The notes: generated from the letters alone by a model not told the origin. Shown: positions 18,865 to 28,888, counted from the first letter of the stretch. The stretch: DNA of 46,819 nt from Nitrospinota bacterium (GCA_009873635.1 WAHY01000004.1:34054-80872); one strand, 5' to 3'. Program-made: numbers and translations.

Positions 18865-18930
18865 ATCACTCTGCTAATCGGATGACAATACTACCGATTT
18901 GCCATTATTATGGCTGGATTGACAGAAATT
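18865..18930 (+). repeat. 66-base direct repeat, right copy
   Basis: Same orientation and 58 of 66 identical to 17444-17509. It lies about 430 bases past the secreted-protein gene. Confidence 0.75.
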
Positions 18931-18949
18931 ATTATTTCCCATTACCATA

Positions 18950-18965
18950 ACCAGTCATCACTCCT
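18950..18965 (+). repeat. 16-base direct repeat, right copy
   Basis: Exact copy of 17387-17402. The bases after it would extend the reading frame of the 49-residue ORF by 12 codons to a TAA at 19002-19004 if the segment between the copies were absent. Confidence 0.55.
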
Positions 18966-19054
18966 TCCTTCTTATTAGCCGATCATTTACTTGCAACGCC
19001 ATAAGAGACTCGTGAATTGGATTCAGCAATTTTGTTTTTCCAATGGCGGTGTTT

Positions 19055-19477
19055 TTAGTTTTCGAAGCGGATTTTAGCCTTTTTCATCCAGTGTTTTTCA
19101 TCAAAATCCAAATTTAAATATTCTTCAAAAAGAATTTCATTTTTTGATAGTATTTTTCCATCAATCCACTGCATGGGTTTGGGAGAAAAAGCTGAAGTGA
19201 TGTCGGATGATTTTCTCTCTGACTTTTCAATAATTAGATCCTTCTCCAGTTGTATTTCTCCAGAACTGGATTCAGTGCTATTTCCTTTTTTCAAAATATT
19301 ATCTATCAGCTTATCTACTTCGAGAACCAAATTATATTCTGAAACATAATCAATAAGGTTTAACTTCTCAAGCTTTCTTAAGTACAGTTGCACATCAGGG
19401 GATTGAAGAATTGCTTTATTGATTTCAGCCCAAAGATACTCGCCCAACCTTTTTTTCTTATCATTTTCCGAAGCCAT
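19055..19477 (-). CDS. Unassigned 140-residue cytosolic protein
   Basis: No family is recognised. The protein is hydrophilic, Lys/Glu-rich and predicted helical, with no signal peptide, membrane segment or cysteines. The N-terminal half (EINKAILQSPDVQLYLRKLEK) looks like a packed helical domain. The central Ser/Glu-rich stretch is probably a disordered linker, and the C-terminus (FDEKHWMKKAKIRFEN) is short and basic. It is isolated, with long gene-free DNA on both sides, so it may be a recent accessory gene. Coding status is likely but not certain. Confidence 0.55.
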   Translation of the reverse strand: MASENDKKKRLGEYLWAEINKAILQSPDVQLYLRKLEKLNLIDYVSEYNLVLEVDKLIDNILKKGNSTESSSGEIQLEKDLIIEKSERKSSDITSAFSPKPMQWIDGKILSKNEILFEEYLNLDFDEKHWMKKAKIRFEN

Positions 19478-20411
19478 ATTCGTTTCCCTTTATAAACTTT
19501 ATAATTAGGAAACAGTTTATGCTGAGAGCATTACATGTCTGTTAAGCGCTTGTTACAACCCTGTCAAAATTAATATTTGACCATTAAATCTGTGAAAAAT
19601 GGAAAGGGATTATGAAGTAGCAGGTCTATGAGGGGTGGTGGCAAATTAGGATTAAGCCCAATGGTTTCTATAAGTTGGGATCATGGAATCTTTCCCTGAG
19701 GACATCAACAGGACTCTTGTATTTATTGCAGGCATCACATAACTGCCATGTTCGGAGTCCAGATTTTCGAGATTCAGCAAATCTGCGACAGCCTGTTGGG
19801 CGCCACAATCAGACCTTTCATGTGAAAAAAGTCACAGATATTCAAAGTTTGCATTTGGTGTTCCTCTGCCAAGATCCATACTCCAGGAATTGGTCTGCAT
19901 CAATGACTTTATGAAAATTTTAAATAACATTTCACCATCATAGAAAATAAAAAAGTATTTGTAAATTTATTAGTATAAGTATCTGAATTTTTTTAATTTC
20001 ATATGTTTTTTGCCATGGATATAAGCAAAGGAACAATTTATTGACAGTTTGGTGAAATTATTGCCCTCAGACCAAAAATCCCCCTTATACAACCCCATCC
20101 ATTAAACGAATAACTTATTATTTTTAAAAGGTTTACCTGGTATTTCCCGGGGCCTTCCTTTTGGCATATTCTTTGCTCTCTTTCTTCCGAACAGTTGCGC
20201 CCAAATTTAGTGGAAGTAAGAGGGAACATTTTTTCTAATTTTTTTGAAAATAGAGGTTTCGCCGCTTAAAGACCTTTGGCTCAGTTTGGATGGGTAAAAT
20301 CATTGATTTATGGCTAATAATCTTGATTTTTCTTCAGGTCTGTAAGAGGAATTTTCGTTCAGTGGAAAGCTGGCAACTCCTTTATTTTCGGTAATTCAAG
20401 GGTTTTGGTGG
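19478..20411. other. 934-base gene-free region upstream of the two-partner secretion genes
   Basis: An open frame of 79 codons at 19675-19914 lacks a plausible ribosome site and family-like composition, so it is not annotated. A TTGACA at 20041-20046 has no well-spaced -10. No known riboswitch motif was recognised. The long leader directly before tpsB probably holds its promoter and regulatory sites, but I cannot place them. Confidence 0.45.
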
Positions 20412-22202
20412 ATGTCAGAAATGCTTAACTTTAGGTTCCGGTTTGCCGTTAAGAACTACGGTAGGTGTTCGAACTGGGGTCAGACGCAAAAACTTGATTT
20501 TAGCAGGGTACTGCAGGTGGGTTTTTGCGTTTTCCTTTGGTGGAGTTCTATGGCATCGCTATCCAACGCTCAAATTACTCCCCAGGGACGAGATCAGACA
20601 TATAAGCAAGCGGCTCCAGGTCGGTTTGAGGAAAGATTCAAAAAACAGGAGCTTCCGCAATCTCAGGTGGTGCCTGTAAAGCCCGACAGCTTGAAGCCCG
20701 TTTTCCCGGCCGAGATGAGGAAAGTAAAATTTCTTCTTCAAAGAATGATCATTAAGGGCTCAACGATTTATGACAAACGAAACTTTTCCCGGTTATTTAG
20801 AAAATACCTGCACCGAAGAATAAATCTTGAGCAGGTTTATAATATTGCCCAAGAGATCACAAATATGTATCGCTCCGATGGATACATTCTTTCCAAGGCG
20901 GTCGTGCCTCCTCAAAAAATTGAGGAAGGTATTGTTCAAATTGATGTGATTGAGGGTTTTGTCGACAGGGTAGCTATTCAAGGCCAGGTACGTGGACCAA
21001 GAAAGCTTCTCAATAATTATCGCAGGGCATTATTAAAGTCTCGTCCTTTAAAGGCAAGGGATCTTGAGAGGTATTTATTATTGGTGGATGACCTGCCGGG
21101 TGTTTCAGTCAAGTCTGTTCTTACTCCTTCCAGGTTCAAACAGGGTGCCACCAACCTGACATTGATTCTTAATAATAAAAACTATGACGGAAGCTTAGGT
21201 ATAGACAATCGTGGTACTAAATTTAACGGACCCATACAGATTAATGCGGGGGTGTCTGGCAACTCGTTCCTCAAATTTTATGAGCGCATGGGCTTGCAGG
21301 GAGTAGTGACCAGTAATCCGGATGAGTTGAGTTTTTTTAGTGGTTTCTATGAAAAACCTATCTCGTCAGAAGGCACAAAATTATATTTTTCCGGATCTAT
21401 CAGTAATTCTGAACCAGGTTCTTCTCTTAAAGATTTTGAGGTGGTGGGTGAAAGTAAAACATTCACTCTTAGAATTTCGCATCCATTTATAAGATCAAGA
21501 TCTGAAAACTTTAATGGTTATTTTGGTTACACAAATCGAGATACGGAAACAGAAATTTTAGGACAACTTGACTCAGAAGACCGTTTGCGTATTTTCAATC
21601 TTGGGATGTCTTATGATTTTGTTGACAAGTATCGGGGTGTCAACCTGGTGAGTTTTAACTTAAGCAGAGGTTTAGATATTTTCGATTCAACGGAAACAGG
21701 TTCGGAAAATTTGACTCGTTCTGCGGGGCACAGTGACTTCACCAAAATAACCGGTGAGGCGCTTCGTCTTCAACAGCTCGCACCTTCATGGATGCTGTTG
21801 GGATCCCTTTCCTGGCAATATTCGTTTGATAAATTACTGGCTTCCGAGGAATTTGGGGTGGGTGGCGCGCAGTATGGCCGGGCGTATGACTCTTCAGAAA
21901 TTACCGGAGATCAGGGTTTGGCGTTTAAGTTCGAACTGCAAAAAGCTTTTCAACCTAAGAAAAAATATCTCAGGGGTTTACAGGCTTACACGTTTTTTGA
22001 TTATGGGAAAGTTTGGAATCGCATCGAAACCGCCACGGGCTCCAAGACTCAGGATATCTATTCAATGGGACTTGGTGTCCGTTTCAACTTAACAGATGTG
22101 ATATCTGGATACGTCGAATGGAATAAACCACTGGATGAAGATGTGTCTTCAGAAGGTAGTAAGGACGGAAGAGCATTTTTCAGTTTGTCGGCAAAGTTTT
22201 AG
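20412..22202 (+). CDS. TpsB, two-partner secretion transporter (ShlB/FhaC/HecB family)
   Basis: TpsB proteins are Omp85-type outer-membrane barrels that export one partner exoprotein. The 596 residues have a long polar N-region, then a signal-peptide core (VLQVGFCVFLWWSSMASLSNAQ region, about 35-55). A POTRA_2 domain follows (VKFLLQRMIIKGSTIYDK to VVPPQKIEEGIVQIDVIEGFV, about 95-185), then a second POTRA-like region, then the ShlB barrel from about 265 to the end. The C-terminal residue is Phe (SLSAKF), as expected for BAM-dependent insertion. The ATG at 20412 was chosen for the complete signal region. It lies 10 bases upstream of its partner tpsA. Confidence 0.95.
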   Translation: MSEMLNFRFRFAVKNYGRCSNWGQTQKLDFSRVLQVGFCVFLWWSSMASLSNAQITPQGRDQTYKQAAPGRFEERFKKQELPQSQVVPVKPDSLKPVFPAEMRKVKFLLQRMIIKGSTIYDKRNFSRLFRKYLHRRINLEQVYNIAQEITNMYRSDGYILSKAVVPPQKIEEGIVQIDVIEGFVDRVAIQGQVRGPRKLLNNYRRALLKSRPLKARDLERYLLLVDDLPGVSVKSVLTPSRFKQGATNLTLILNNKNYDGSLGIDNRGTKFNGPIQINAGVSGNSFLKFYERMGLQGVVTSNPDELSFFSGFYEKPISSEGTKLYFSGSISNSEPGSSLKDFEVVGESKTFTLRISHPFIRSRSENFNGYFGYTNRDTETEILGQLDSEDRLRIFNLGMSYDFVDKYRGVNLVSFNLSRGLDIFDSTETGSENLTRSAGHSDFTKITGEALRLQQLAPSWMLLGSLSWQYSFDKLLASEEFGVGGAQYGRAYDSSEITGDQGLAFKFELQKAFQPKKKYLRGLQAYTFFDYGKVWNRIETATGSKTQDIYSMGLGVRFNLTDVISGYVEWNKPLDEDVSSEGSKDGRAFFSLSAKF

Positions 22203-22211
22203 GAAAATTTT

Positions 22212-25200
22212 ATGAACGTTTTTGAATTGAATCAGAGGGCTTTCCCCAGCGGAGACGCTGGTGGTAATGAAATTAGTAACGCCTCTGCTTCGCGATTAAA
22301 CAGTGATGGTGGCCATAAAGGCAAAAGCTCTCTAAGAAATACGAGAGTGGGCAGGCGCAGGGTTTTTCATATTCCCAAAAAGCCTGGAAACACCGTTATC
22401 TTCCTGGTGTCATTGCTGTCGTATCTTGTCGGGATTTTCCCGTCAATGGTTTTCGCGCTTCCTGCTGGGGGAACGGTACAGGCCGGTTCGGCGACCATTG
22501 ACCAGACCTCTTCCCAGAAAATGACCATTCATCAATCTACGGAAAAAGCCATTATTGATTGGCAAGCGTTCGGTGTGGGCGGCTCTGAACATGTCGACTT
22601 TCAACTGTCACAGGGCGGGGTCACACTCAATCGGGTAACGGGAAATGATGTATCGCAAATATATGGCAAGCTGACTTCTAACGGAGATCTCTGGTTGATC
22701 AATCCTAATGGAATTCTTTTTGGTTCCAATGCGCAGGTGGATGTTAATGGTTTGCTCGCGACCACCAGCGATATTTCCAACACAGATTTCATGGATGGCA
22801 ATTATAACTTTGGCATTCCTTCCGATTTATCTGCGACAGTGGTCAATCAGGGTAGTATCACTGCCGCTGAAGGTGGACTGGTTGCTCTGGTTGCTCCCGG
22901 TGTCCAGAATATGGGAATCATTAACGCTCGTCTGGGCAAGGTGAGCCTGGCTTCTGGAAAAACTTTTACCGTGGATTTGTATGGAGATCAGCTCATCAAC
23001 CTGGGAGTGGATAGCCAGGTGATGGGACAAGTGACAGGAATGGATGGAGAGGTTTTATCTTCTCTGGTTTCCAATAGTGGGAGTGTCTTTGCTGATGGCG
23101 GGATTGTTCGTCTGGATGTCAACGCGGCGCAGAACATTGTGGATAAGGTGATTAATATGGATGGGGTCATTCAGGCTCGTTCAGTATCTGAGAAAAATGG
23201 AGCCATCATCCTCTCCGGCGGCGAAGCAGGAGAAGTCAGTGTGACCGGAACACTCGATGCCTCGGGTTATGATGAAGGCGAAACGGGAGGTACTGTCCAT
23301 GTCCTGGGTGACATACTGAATTTTACAGGGAATGGACTTATTGATGTTTCGGGTGATATGGGTGGCGGAACACTCCTTTTTGGTGGTGACTATCAGGGGC
23401 AGGGAACAGTACCTAATGCGACGGATGTATTTATCGGTCCCGATACACATATATTTGCGGATGCGGTGAACAATGGCAACGGGGGTAAAGTGATTTTCTG
23501 GGCCGATCGGCGCATGCGGTTTTTCGGCATTGTCAAAGGTCGGGGTGGTAAATATTTTGGCGATGGTGGGTTCGTAGAAGTTTCCGGAAAAGAAGAATTA
23601 TATTTTGATGGTTCGGTGGATACCACTGCCGCCAACGGTAAAACAGGAACCCTGCTCCTTGATCCTGACAATCTCATTATTGCAAAGGGATCTGGCGCCA
23701 GTGCCAGTGGTGCAACCACTGGAACAATTTATGAGGCCACCCTTGAAGGTGCCACAGCGACCACCAACGTCGTTCTACTCGCTACCAACAGTATTATTTT
23801 GGGTAAGGATAGCAGTGAACAGATCAGTCTCGACATGCAGCAGACCAGTGGTAATTCTTTAACCTTCAAAGTCACGGATGGAACTATTAGCTTCTCAAAT
23901 ACTTTGAGTTCGGTATCCACACAAGGGGGAGATATTATTTTTGACGCATCGGGGGGGTTGTCTTTAGGGAGCCTGACGTCAAATGGTGGAGATATCTCGT
24001 TAAAAGGAAGTGACTTGACATTGCTCAATTCTGCAACAAGGCTGAATGCCGGGACAGGGAACATCAATATCACTGAAGCCAAACTGGGAGATATTGGGCT
24101 TGGCAACGCCACCTGCACGGGTACCTGTGGTATGACAATCAGCAACACAGATTTGGGCAAAATGAGCGGTAACAAGCTCATCATCAATGGCAGTTCAAAT
24201 AACGGTGCTATATATGTAGATGGTGTGACGCAAACCACAAGTACTTTTACCGGTGGAGTGGAATTGAAAGACGCGCACATTTCTGGTGCTAATGGAGGAA
24301 TATTTTTCCAGGGCGCGTCTACATTTTCAACCTTAAAAGCTTCTGCGGTGAATGGCATCGATGTCAATGCCAACCTGACAACGACAGCTGGAGCCTTGAC
24401 TTTGGATGGGGACTCAAACAATGTTGTGGAGAGCGTGGCACCACAGGATGATCTGAGTATAGCCAGCGGGGTCACTTTAACCAGTGCGAGCGATATTTCT
24501 CTGAGTGCTTCCACTGGGGGAATTTCCGCGGCAGGGGCTTTAACTTTGTCCGCACCCTCCAGCATTTCACTGACCGGAAATCTGACTGTTGCCGGAGCGG
24601 CATCCTTGACCGCTAATTCTGGTATTACTATAAACAATAACATCACCACTTCATCCGGTGGGGCTTTAACTGTCAACGCAAATTCTTCAACCCTGTCTTT
24701 AGCAAGTGGAGCTGCTTTAAGTTCGGCAGGTGCAATGTCTTTGTCCGCAGGTAGTATTTCCTCTGCGGGAAACCTGACTCTTACTTCCACAGGTTCTACG
24801 ATAGACGTTAACAGTGCCTTGACTTCTACAGGAGCAGTGGCAATGACTGCCAGCAGCGGGCTTTCCTTGAATAACAGTACACTGACCGGAGCGGGCAATA
24901 TAACTCTTCAAGGTGGCAGCGGTTTAACTTCAGTCAGTGGTATGGGCATCACTTCATCGGGTGGCAATATCACGCTGGGTGCTTCGGGAGGAAGCATAAC
25001 CGGGAACGGGGCTCTAACGCTTTCTTCAAATGGCAGTATTACGGTCAGTGACACGATGACAACAGCCGGTGCGGCGACATTCAATGCGAATTCAGGAATA
25101 ACTCTTGGGTCCAGTTTCACTGCTAATGGCGCGGTGACTATGGATGCGGATCTGGATAATAATGGTTCCGGCGATTTTGTAATTTCATCGGGAACATTAT

Positions 25201-28010
25201 CGACTACCAACAACGCGTTAACGGTAACTGCTAATGACCTTACTTTGACTGGAACCATTAATAGCGGTACCGGCTCGACCACCATCAATGTTTCAGACGG
25301 CGAATCTTTGGGAATTGGTAATGGATTATCTGGTTTTGGAATGATTATTGATGGAACGGAGCAGGGTAATATAGCCGGTACGGGCGATATCAACATTCTG
25401 AATAGCAACATCACTTTTTCTGCCGGCAACAGTTTTAGTTCGACAGGGAGCCTGACAATTGGTCAGAGCGGTGGGACAATAACCGGTCAGGGAGCCCTGA
25501 CTTTAAACGGATCCAATGGATTAACTATCAACAGTAGTGTCACGGCGGCAGGGAACCTGTCTCTGGATGGAGACTCAAATAATTCGTCGAATTCGAATGA
25601 CAGAATTACTCTGGGTTCTGGTGTAACGCTCACATCAACAGCAGGCTCTATTAGCCTGGATGCGACCACTGGTGGTATTTCCGCAGCTGGGGCTGTGAAT
25701 CTAAACGCAACCAATGGAATCACTATCAATAACAACTTTACATCTGCGGGTGCCACGACATTTGATGCGGATACGGATAATGATGGAACGGGAACCCTCA
25801 CTAATGGTTCAACACTGAGTACCGGAAATAATACTCTTTCCATTACAGCCTCAGACCTGGCCTTGAGCGGTACGATGAACAGTGGAACCGCTGGAACTAC
25901 TATTTTAGTTTCGCAGTCAGGCGACACAATTGGATTGGGAACAACAGGAAGCATGAGCCTGAGTAATACCGAGCTTGGAAACATCTCGGCTGGAAGTCTT
26001 ACCATTGGCGATGGAACAAATGGAAATATAACTGTCGATGGAGTGCTCTCTGCCAATAGCGACCAGTTTGGAACGCTTACTTTGAACGCTACGGCTTCCG
26101 GCTCATCAGTTACATTTGGAACTACGGACTCTTCTTTTCAAGGCTTGGTAGTGAACTCGGGTGATGGAATTACTCTATCGTCAAACCTCACCACCAATGG
26201 AACAACAACTTTTAATTCAGATTCAAACAGTTCCGGCACGGGAAGTTTTACGATCAATTCTTCTAAAACTCTCAACACAACCAATAATGCGTTGAGCATT
26301 ACTTCTAAAAGCCTGTCTCTCAATACTGATGGAGCGATCAATTCTGGTACTGCTGGCACCACTCTACTGGTTTCCCAGTCAGGAGACACTATTGGGCTTG
26401 GAAGCGGAACGGGTGATTACTCTCTGAGCAGTTCTGATTTAAATCAGATTGCAGCGAGTAATTTAACTATAGGGAACTCAACAAACGGGACAATAACTGT
26501 GGATGGTGTGACTTCTACATCTACTCCACTTACCTTGGTAGCGAGTTCCGGTGCGAGCGCAATTAACTTTTCATCAACGGCTTCTTCTTTCAGCAGCCTG
26601 ACTCTGGATGCGGGAACGGGTGGTGTGGGCTTTGGAGCAAATGTGTCCACTTCCGGAAACTTGAGCGTCAACTCGGGTGGAGCGATCACGGATACAGGAA
26701 CTTTGTCCATAACAGGAACATCAACTTTTACGACGGATGTTGCCAATCAAGCTATCACTCTTGACAATACATCCAATTCGTTTGCAGGCGGGGTGAGCTT
26801 GAATACTTCAGGAACAGGTGATGCGACTTTAACCACCAACAACGCGGTGACTCTATCTTCTTCTACCATTGGTGGAGATCTCAGTGTAACGGTCGGTGGA
26901 GATAATTCTTTGAATGTGACAGGCGCGGGAACGGCCGGCGGTAATATTAACCTTCTGGCAGACGATGACATCCTTTTCACTTCCGAAGGAGACCTTACTG
27001 CCTCCTCTGGAATAACCGTTACTGCCGATAACGATCTTGACCAAAATGGAACTGGAGGAGCTGTGACTATGGCAGATGGAACTGTGTTTAACTCAGGTTC
27101 AGGAACAATGGCTCTTTCTGCCGATGAAGATATTGCGCTTGGCCTGATTCAGACCAGCAGTTCCTCGGATACGGCTGTGACGTTGACTTCGACCAGTGGA
27201 GGTGTGGTCGATGCGGATACAGCTTTACCGCCCAGTTCCACTAGGTTAGGAGCCAATACCAGTGCGTGGCTTGATATTGACGCGGCAAATGGCAGGCTGG
27301 TTGCAGATGTGGCAACAGGGTTCGGAGCGACTAATGCCATCGAGACGAGAGTTAAATCTGTAGATATAGACAATACAAAATCTGGAGCCGTCGACATATT
27401 CGAATATGATGATTTGGAAGTTGTTAAAATTAGCAATTCAGGAGGAGGTGTAGAGGTTTCATTTGAAGGGTTGATTTCCGGAAAAACAAATTGTACAGCA
27501 TCTGGAGCCTGTAAGTTTACCCGGCGTGATATCCGTAACGAACTCATACCCGGTACGGGTAAGACTCTTGGTCAGCTTGCTGATGGCACCACACCACAAC
27601 AACTGAAATTTAATATCTTCGAATTGAAGGATCAGGGACTTTACGAGAAGACACCGGTAGATCATGTTGCTGGTTCTCCCAGAGGACCATTCACAGCAGA
27701 CCTTTTCAGTGAATCATTTGATTTGGTTGAGTTAGCAGAGGGATCTGCCGGAAAGTTTGAAGGAATGGAAGTGAGCCAATCTTTCTGGGGAGACACAAGG
27801 CAGCCCGCCATGGAAGTGGCCAAAAGAAAGGACTTAAGGAGAAAGAACCGGTCCAGCCAGAAAACCGCGAAGAGAAAAAAGAGAAGTGGAAAGAAAATTG
27901 GGGATACAGCTTCCATCACTTTGAATAAACCGATCAAAAAAATGCGAAAAAAACCAGCTGCACCACGTATACAGAAAACGGAATCGGGTTATCTGGGTTA
28001 TACTCGTTAA
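22212..28010 (+). CDS. TpsA, giant filamentous-haemagglutinin-type exoprotein
   Basis: The 1932-residue product is the partner of the upstream TpsB and is expected on the cell surface or released. An unusually long polar lead (about 60 residues) precedes the hydrophobic signal core at 61-82, with cleavage likely after VFA. The TPS secretion domain follows, with NRVTG at 140-144 and NPNGILFG at 164-171. Residues 500-1700 are Ser/Thr/Gly/Asn-rich beta-helix repeats, including near-identical blocks at about 1223 and 1377. Only four cysteines were found, as two pairs: C635/C639 and C1761/C1767. The last 100 residues are strongly basic. Likely an adhesin; no toxin domain or immunity gene was recognised. 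Confidence 0.95.
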   Translation: MNVFELNQRAFPSGDAGGNEISNASASRLNSDGGHKGKSSLRNTRVGRRRVFHIPKKPGNTVIFLVSLLSYLVGIFPSMVFALPAGGTVQAGSATIDQTSSQKMTIHQSTEKAIIDWQAFGVGGSEHVDFQLSQGGVTLNRVTGNDVSQIYGKLTSNGDLWLINPNGILFGSNAQVDVNGLLATTSDISNTDFMDGNYNFGIPSDLSATVVNQGSITAAEGGLVALVAPGVQNMGIINARLGKVSLASGKTFTVDLYGDQLINLGVDSQVMGQVTGMDGEVLSSLVSNSGSVFADGGIVRLDVNAAQNIVDKVINMDGVIQARSVSEKNGAIILSGGEAGEVSVTGTLDASGYDEGETGGTVHVLGDILNFTGNGLIDVSGDMGGGTLLFGGDYQGQGTVPNATDVFIGPDTHIFADAVNNGNGGKVIFWADRRMRFFGIVKGRGGKYFGDGGFVEVSGKEELYFDGSVDTTAANGKTGTLLLDPDNLIIAKGSGASASGATTGTIYEATLEGATATTNVVLLATNSIILGKDSSEQISLDMQQTSGNSLTFKVTDGTISFSNTLSSVSTQGGDIIFDASGGLSLGSLTSNGGDISLKGSDLTLLNSATRLNAGTGNINITEAKLGDIGLGNATCTGTCGMTISNTDLGKMSGNKLIINGSSNNGAIYVDGVTQTTSTFTGGVELKDAHISGANGGIFFQGASTFSTLKASAVNGIDVNANLTTTAGALTLDGDSNNVVESVAPQDDLSIASGVTLTSASDISLSASTGGISAAGALTLSAPSSISLTGNLTVAGAASLTANSGITINNNITTSSGGALTVNANSSTLSLASGAALSSAGAMSLSAGSISSAGNLTLTSTGSTIDVNSALTSTGAVAMTASSGLSLNNSTLTGAGNITLQGGSGLTSVSGMGITSSGGNITLGASGGSITGNGALTLSSNGSITVSDTMTTAGAATFNANSGITLGSSFTANGAVTMDADLDNNGSGDFVISSGTLSTTNNALTVTANDLTLTGTINSGTGSTTINVSDGESLGIGNGLSGFGMIIDGTEQGNIAGTGDINILNSNITFSAGNSFSSTGSLTIGQSGGTITGQGALTLNGSNGLTINSSVTAAGNLSLDGDSNNSSNSNDRITLGSGVTLTSTAGSISLDATTGGISAAGAVNLNATNGITINNNFTSAGATTFDADTDNDGTGTLTNGSTLSTGNNTLSITASDLALSGTMNSGTAGTTILVSQSGDTIGLGTTGSMSLSNTELGNISAGSLTIGDGTNGNITVDGVLSANSDQFGTLTLNATASGSSVTFGTTDSSFQGLVVNSGDGITLSSNLTTNGTTTFNSDSNSSGTGSFTINSSKTLNTTNNALSITSKSLSLNTDGAINSGTAGTTLLVSQSGDTIGLGSGTGDYSLSSSDLNQIAASNLTIGNSTNGTITVDGVTSTSTPLTLVASSGASAINFSSTASSFSSLTLDAGTGGVGFGANVSTSGNLSVNSGGAITDTGTLSITGTSTFTTDVANQAITLDNTSNSFAGGVSLNTSGTGDATLTTNNAVTLSSSTIGGDLSVTVGGDNSLNVTGAGTAGGNINLLADDDILFTSEGDLTASSGITVTADNDLDQNGTGGAVTMADGTVFNSGSGTMALSADEDIALGLIQTSSSSDTAVTLTSTSGGVVDADTALPPSSTRLGANTSAWLDIDAANGRLVADVATGFGATNAIETRVKSVDIDNTKSGAVDIFEYDDLEVVKISNSGGGVEVSFEGLISGKTNCTASGACKFTRRDIRNELIPGTGKTLGQLADGTTPQQLKFNIFELKDQGLYEKTPVDHVAGSPRGPFTADLFSESFDLVELAEGSAGKFEGMEVSQSFWGDTRQPAMEVAKRKDLRRKNRSSQKTAKRKKRSGKKIGDTASITLNKPIKKMRKKPAAPRIQKTESGYLGYTR

Positions 28011-28014
28011 CCAA

Positions 28015-28878
28015 CTATGAAGTCGGTGTCTCTGCTTTCATATATTCAGAATTCTTAATGTACTCAGCATCGATAACACTCATTCTTCCATGTTGTGGAT
28101 CATCAATATATTCCTCATAGATATTGATGAACTCTTTGCCGGTATCAGGAGCGCTTTTTAATTCTAGAAACCGGGTTTCAACCGGGTCCCGCTTGAGAAG
28201 CTTTATCGTATTTGGATCTAGTTGATACGGTGGATCAAGCTTTTCCAGGGCTGTTATTGGCTCCACACCTTCTGACATGATGTCTTTGATTTCTTCTTCT
28301 ACATTACTCTTTCTTTCCTGGTGCCGGGCGTGAGGGTAGTCGGCCTGTGAAAAAATCATGAAATCCAGATCAATCCAGTAGTTGTTGATAAAGTCATCGA
28401 AGTTCACTTCCACCGAATTGCTCAAATGAATATCGCGGGAGTTGCCCGGGTTGTTACGAACCAGGTCATTATAAACCTGGATGATATTGTGGGAAGAATC
28501 GTATAGTACGGCCCAGTGATAGGCGTTAGGCTTTTCGAAGGTACGAAATGAATCCATTGCCTTGATGAGAACGACCAGGGCGAAATGCATCTCTTCCATT
28601 TTCATAAATGCTGATGACCAGGGGAAGCGGGTTTTATACCAGTGAAACACATCTGTCGGGTATTCCCGGCGTGATGAGTCTTCTGGAGGTCGGTAACCGT
28701 TTTCGATAAAGTCCATAATGTCATCGAGCTCTTTGTAGGCCAGATCGAGTCCCGCCCGCACCACTGTATAAGGAAACAATTTGCGTTGATATTCCATATA
28801 CTGTTTTAGCTCTGGCAACTTCTCTTCGAGGGCATGTTTGTGATCCCTCTTACCGATATCTTTAGCAAAGATCAACAT
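28015..28878 (-). CDS. Unassigned 287-residue cytosolic protein
   Basis: No known family is recognised. The protein is acidic, rich in aromatic residues (FHWYKTRFPWSSAFMKMEEMHFALVV), and has no signal peptide or membrane segment. The fold looks mostly helical. A TTG at 28906-28908 could start ten codons earlier, but the ATG at 28876-28878 is better because AAGGA precedes it at six bases. The gap from the upstream gene is then 10 bases, so the two form an operon. It is convergent with tpsA, only four bases apart. A link to tpsA function is not indicated. Confidence 0.7.
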   Translation of the reverse strand: MLIFAKDIGKRDHKHALEEKLPELKQYMEYQRKLFPYTVVRAGLDLAYKELDDIMDFIENGYRPPEDSSRREYPTDVFHWYKTRFPWSSAFMKMEEMHFALVVLIKAMDSFRTFEKPNAYHWAVLYDSSHNIIQVYNDLVRNNPGNSRDIHLSNSVEVNFDDFINNYWIDLDFMIFSQADYPHARHQERKSNVEEEIKDIMSEGVEPITALEKLDPPYQLDPNTIKLLKRDPVETRFLELKSAPDTGKEFINIYEEYIDDPQHGRMSVIDAEYIKNSEYMKAETPTS

Positions 28879-28888
28879 ATTGATTCCT

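Larger units (their letters stand above)
18437..19054. other. 618-base gene-free region carrying the right-hand direct repeats
   Basis: No convincing ORF on either strand. A small hairpin, TGCGG-TATTTTG-CCGCA, lies near 18500-18516 downstream of the secreted-protein gene but has no T-run. The right copies of the 66- and 16-base direct repeats are here. The remainder looks like decayed or non-coding DNA. Confidence 0.5.

Noticed and set aside
19675-19914. 79-codon open frame in the region before tpsB
   Set aside because: It has no convincing ribosome site or protein-like pattern, and overlaps nothing conserved. It may be random or a relic.
20412-20500. Cyclic-di-GMP riboswitch upstream of tpsB
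   Set aside because: A partial resemblance near 20370 was looked at, but the conserved helix and loop pattern is not there.
23729-24898. Long open frame (389 codons) antisense to tpsA, and several similar ones to 27.9 kb
   Set aside because: These mirror the repeated Ser/Thr/Gly/Asn codons of tpsA. Their composition is not family-like and they lack ribosome sites, so they are shadows of the real coding strand.
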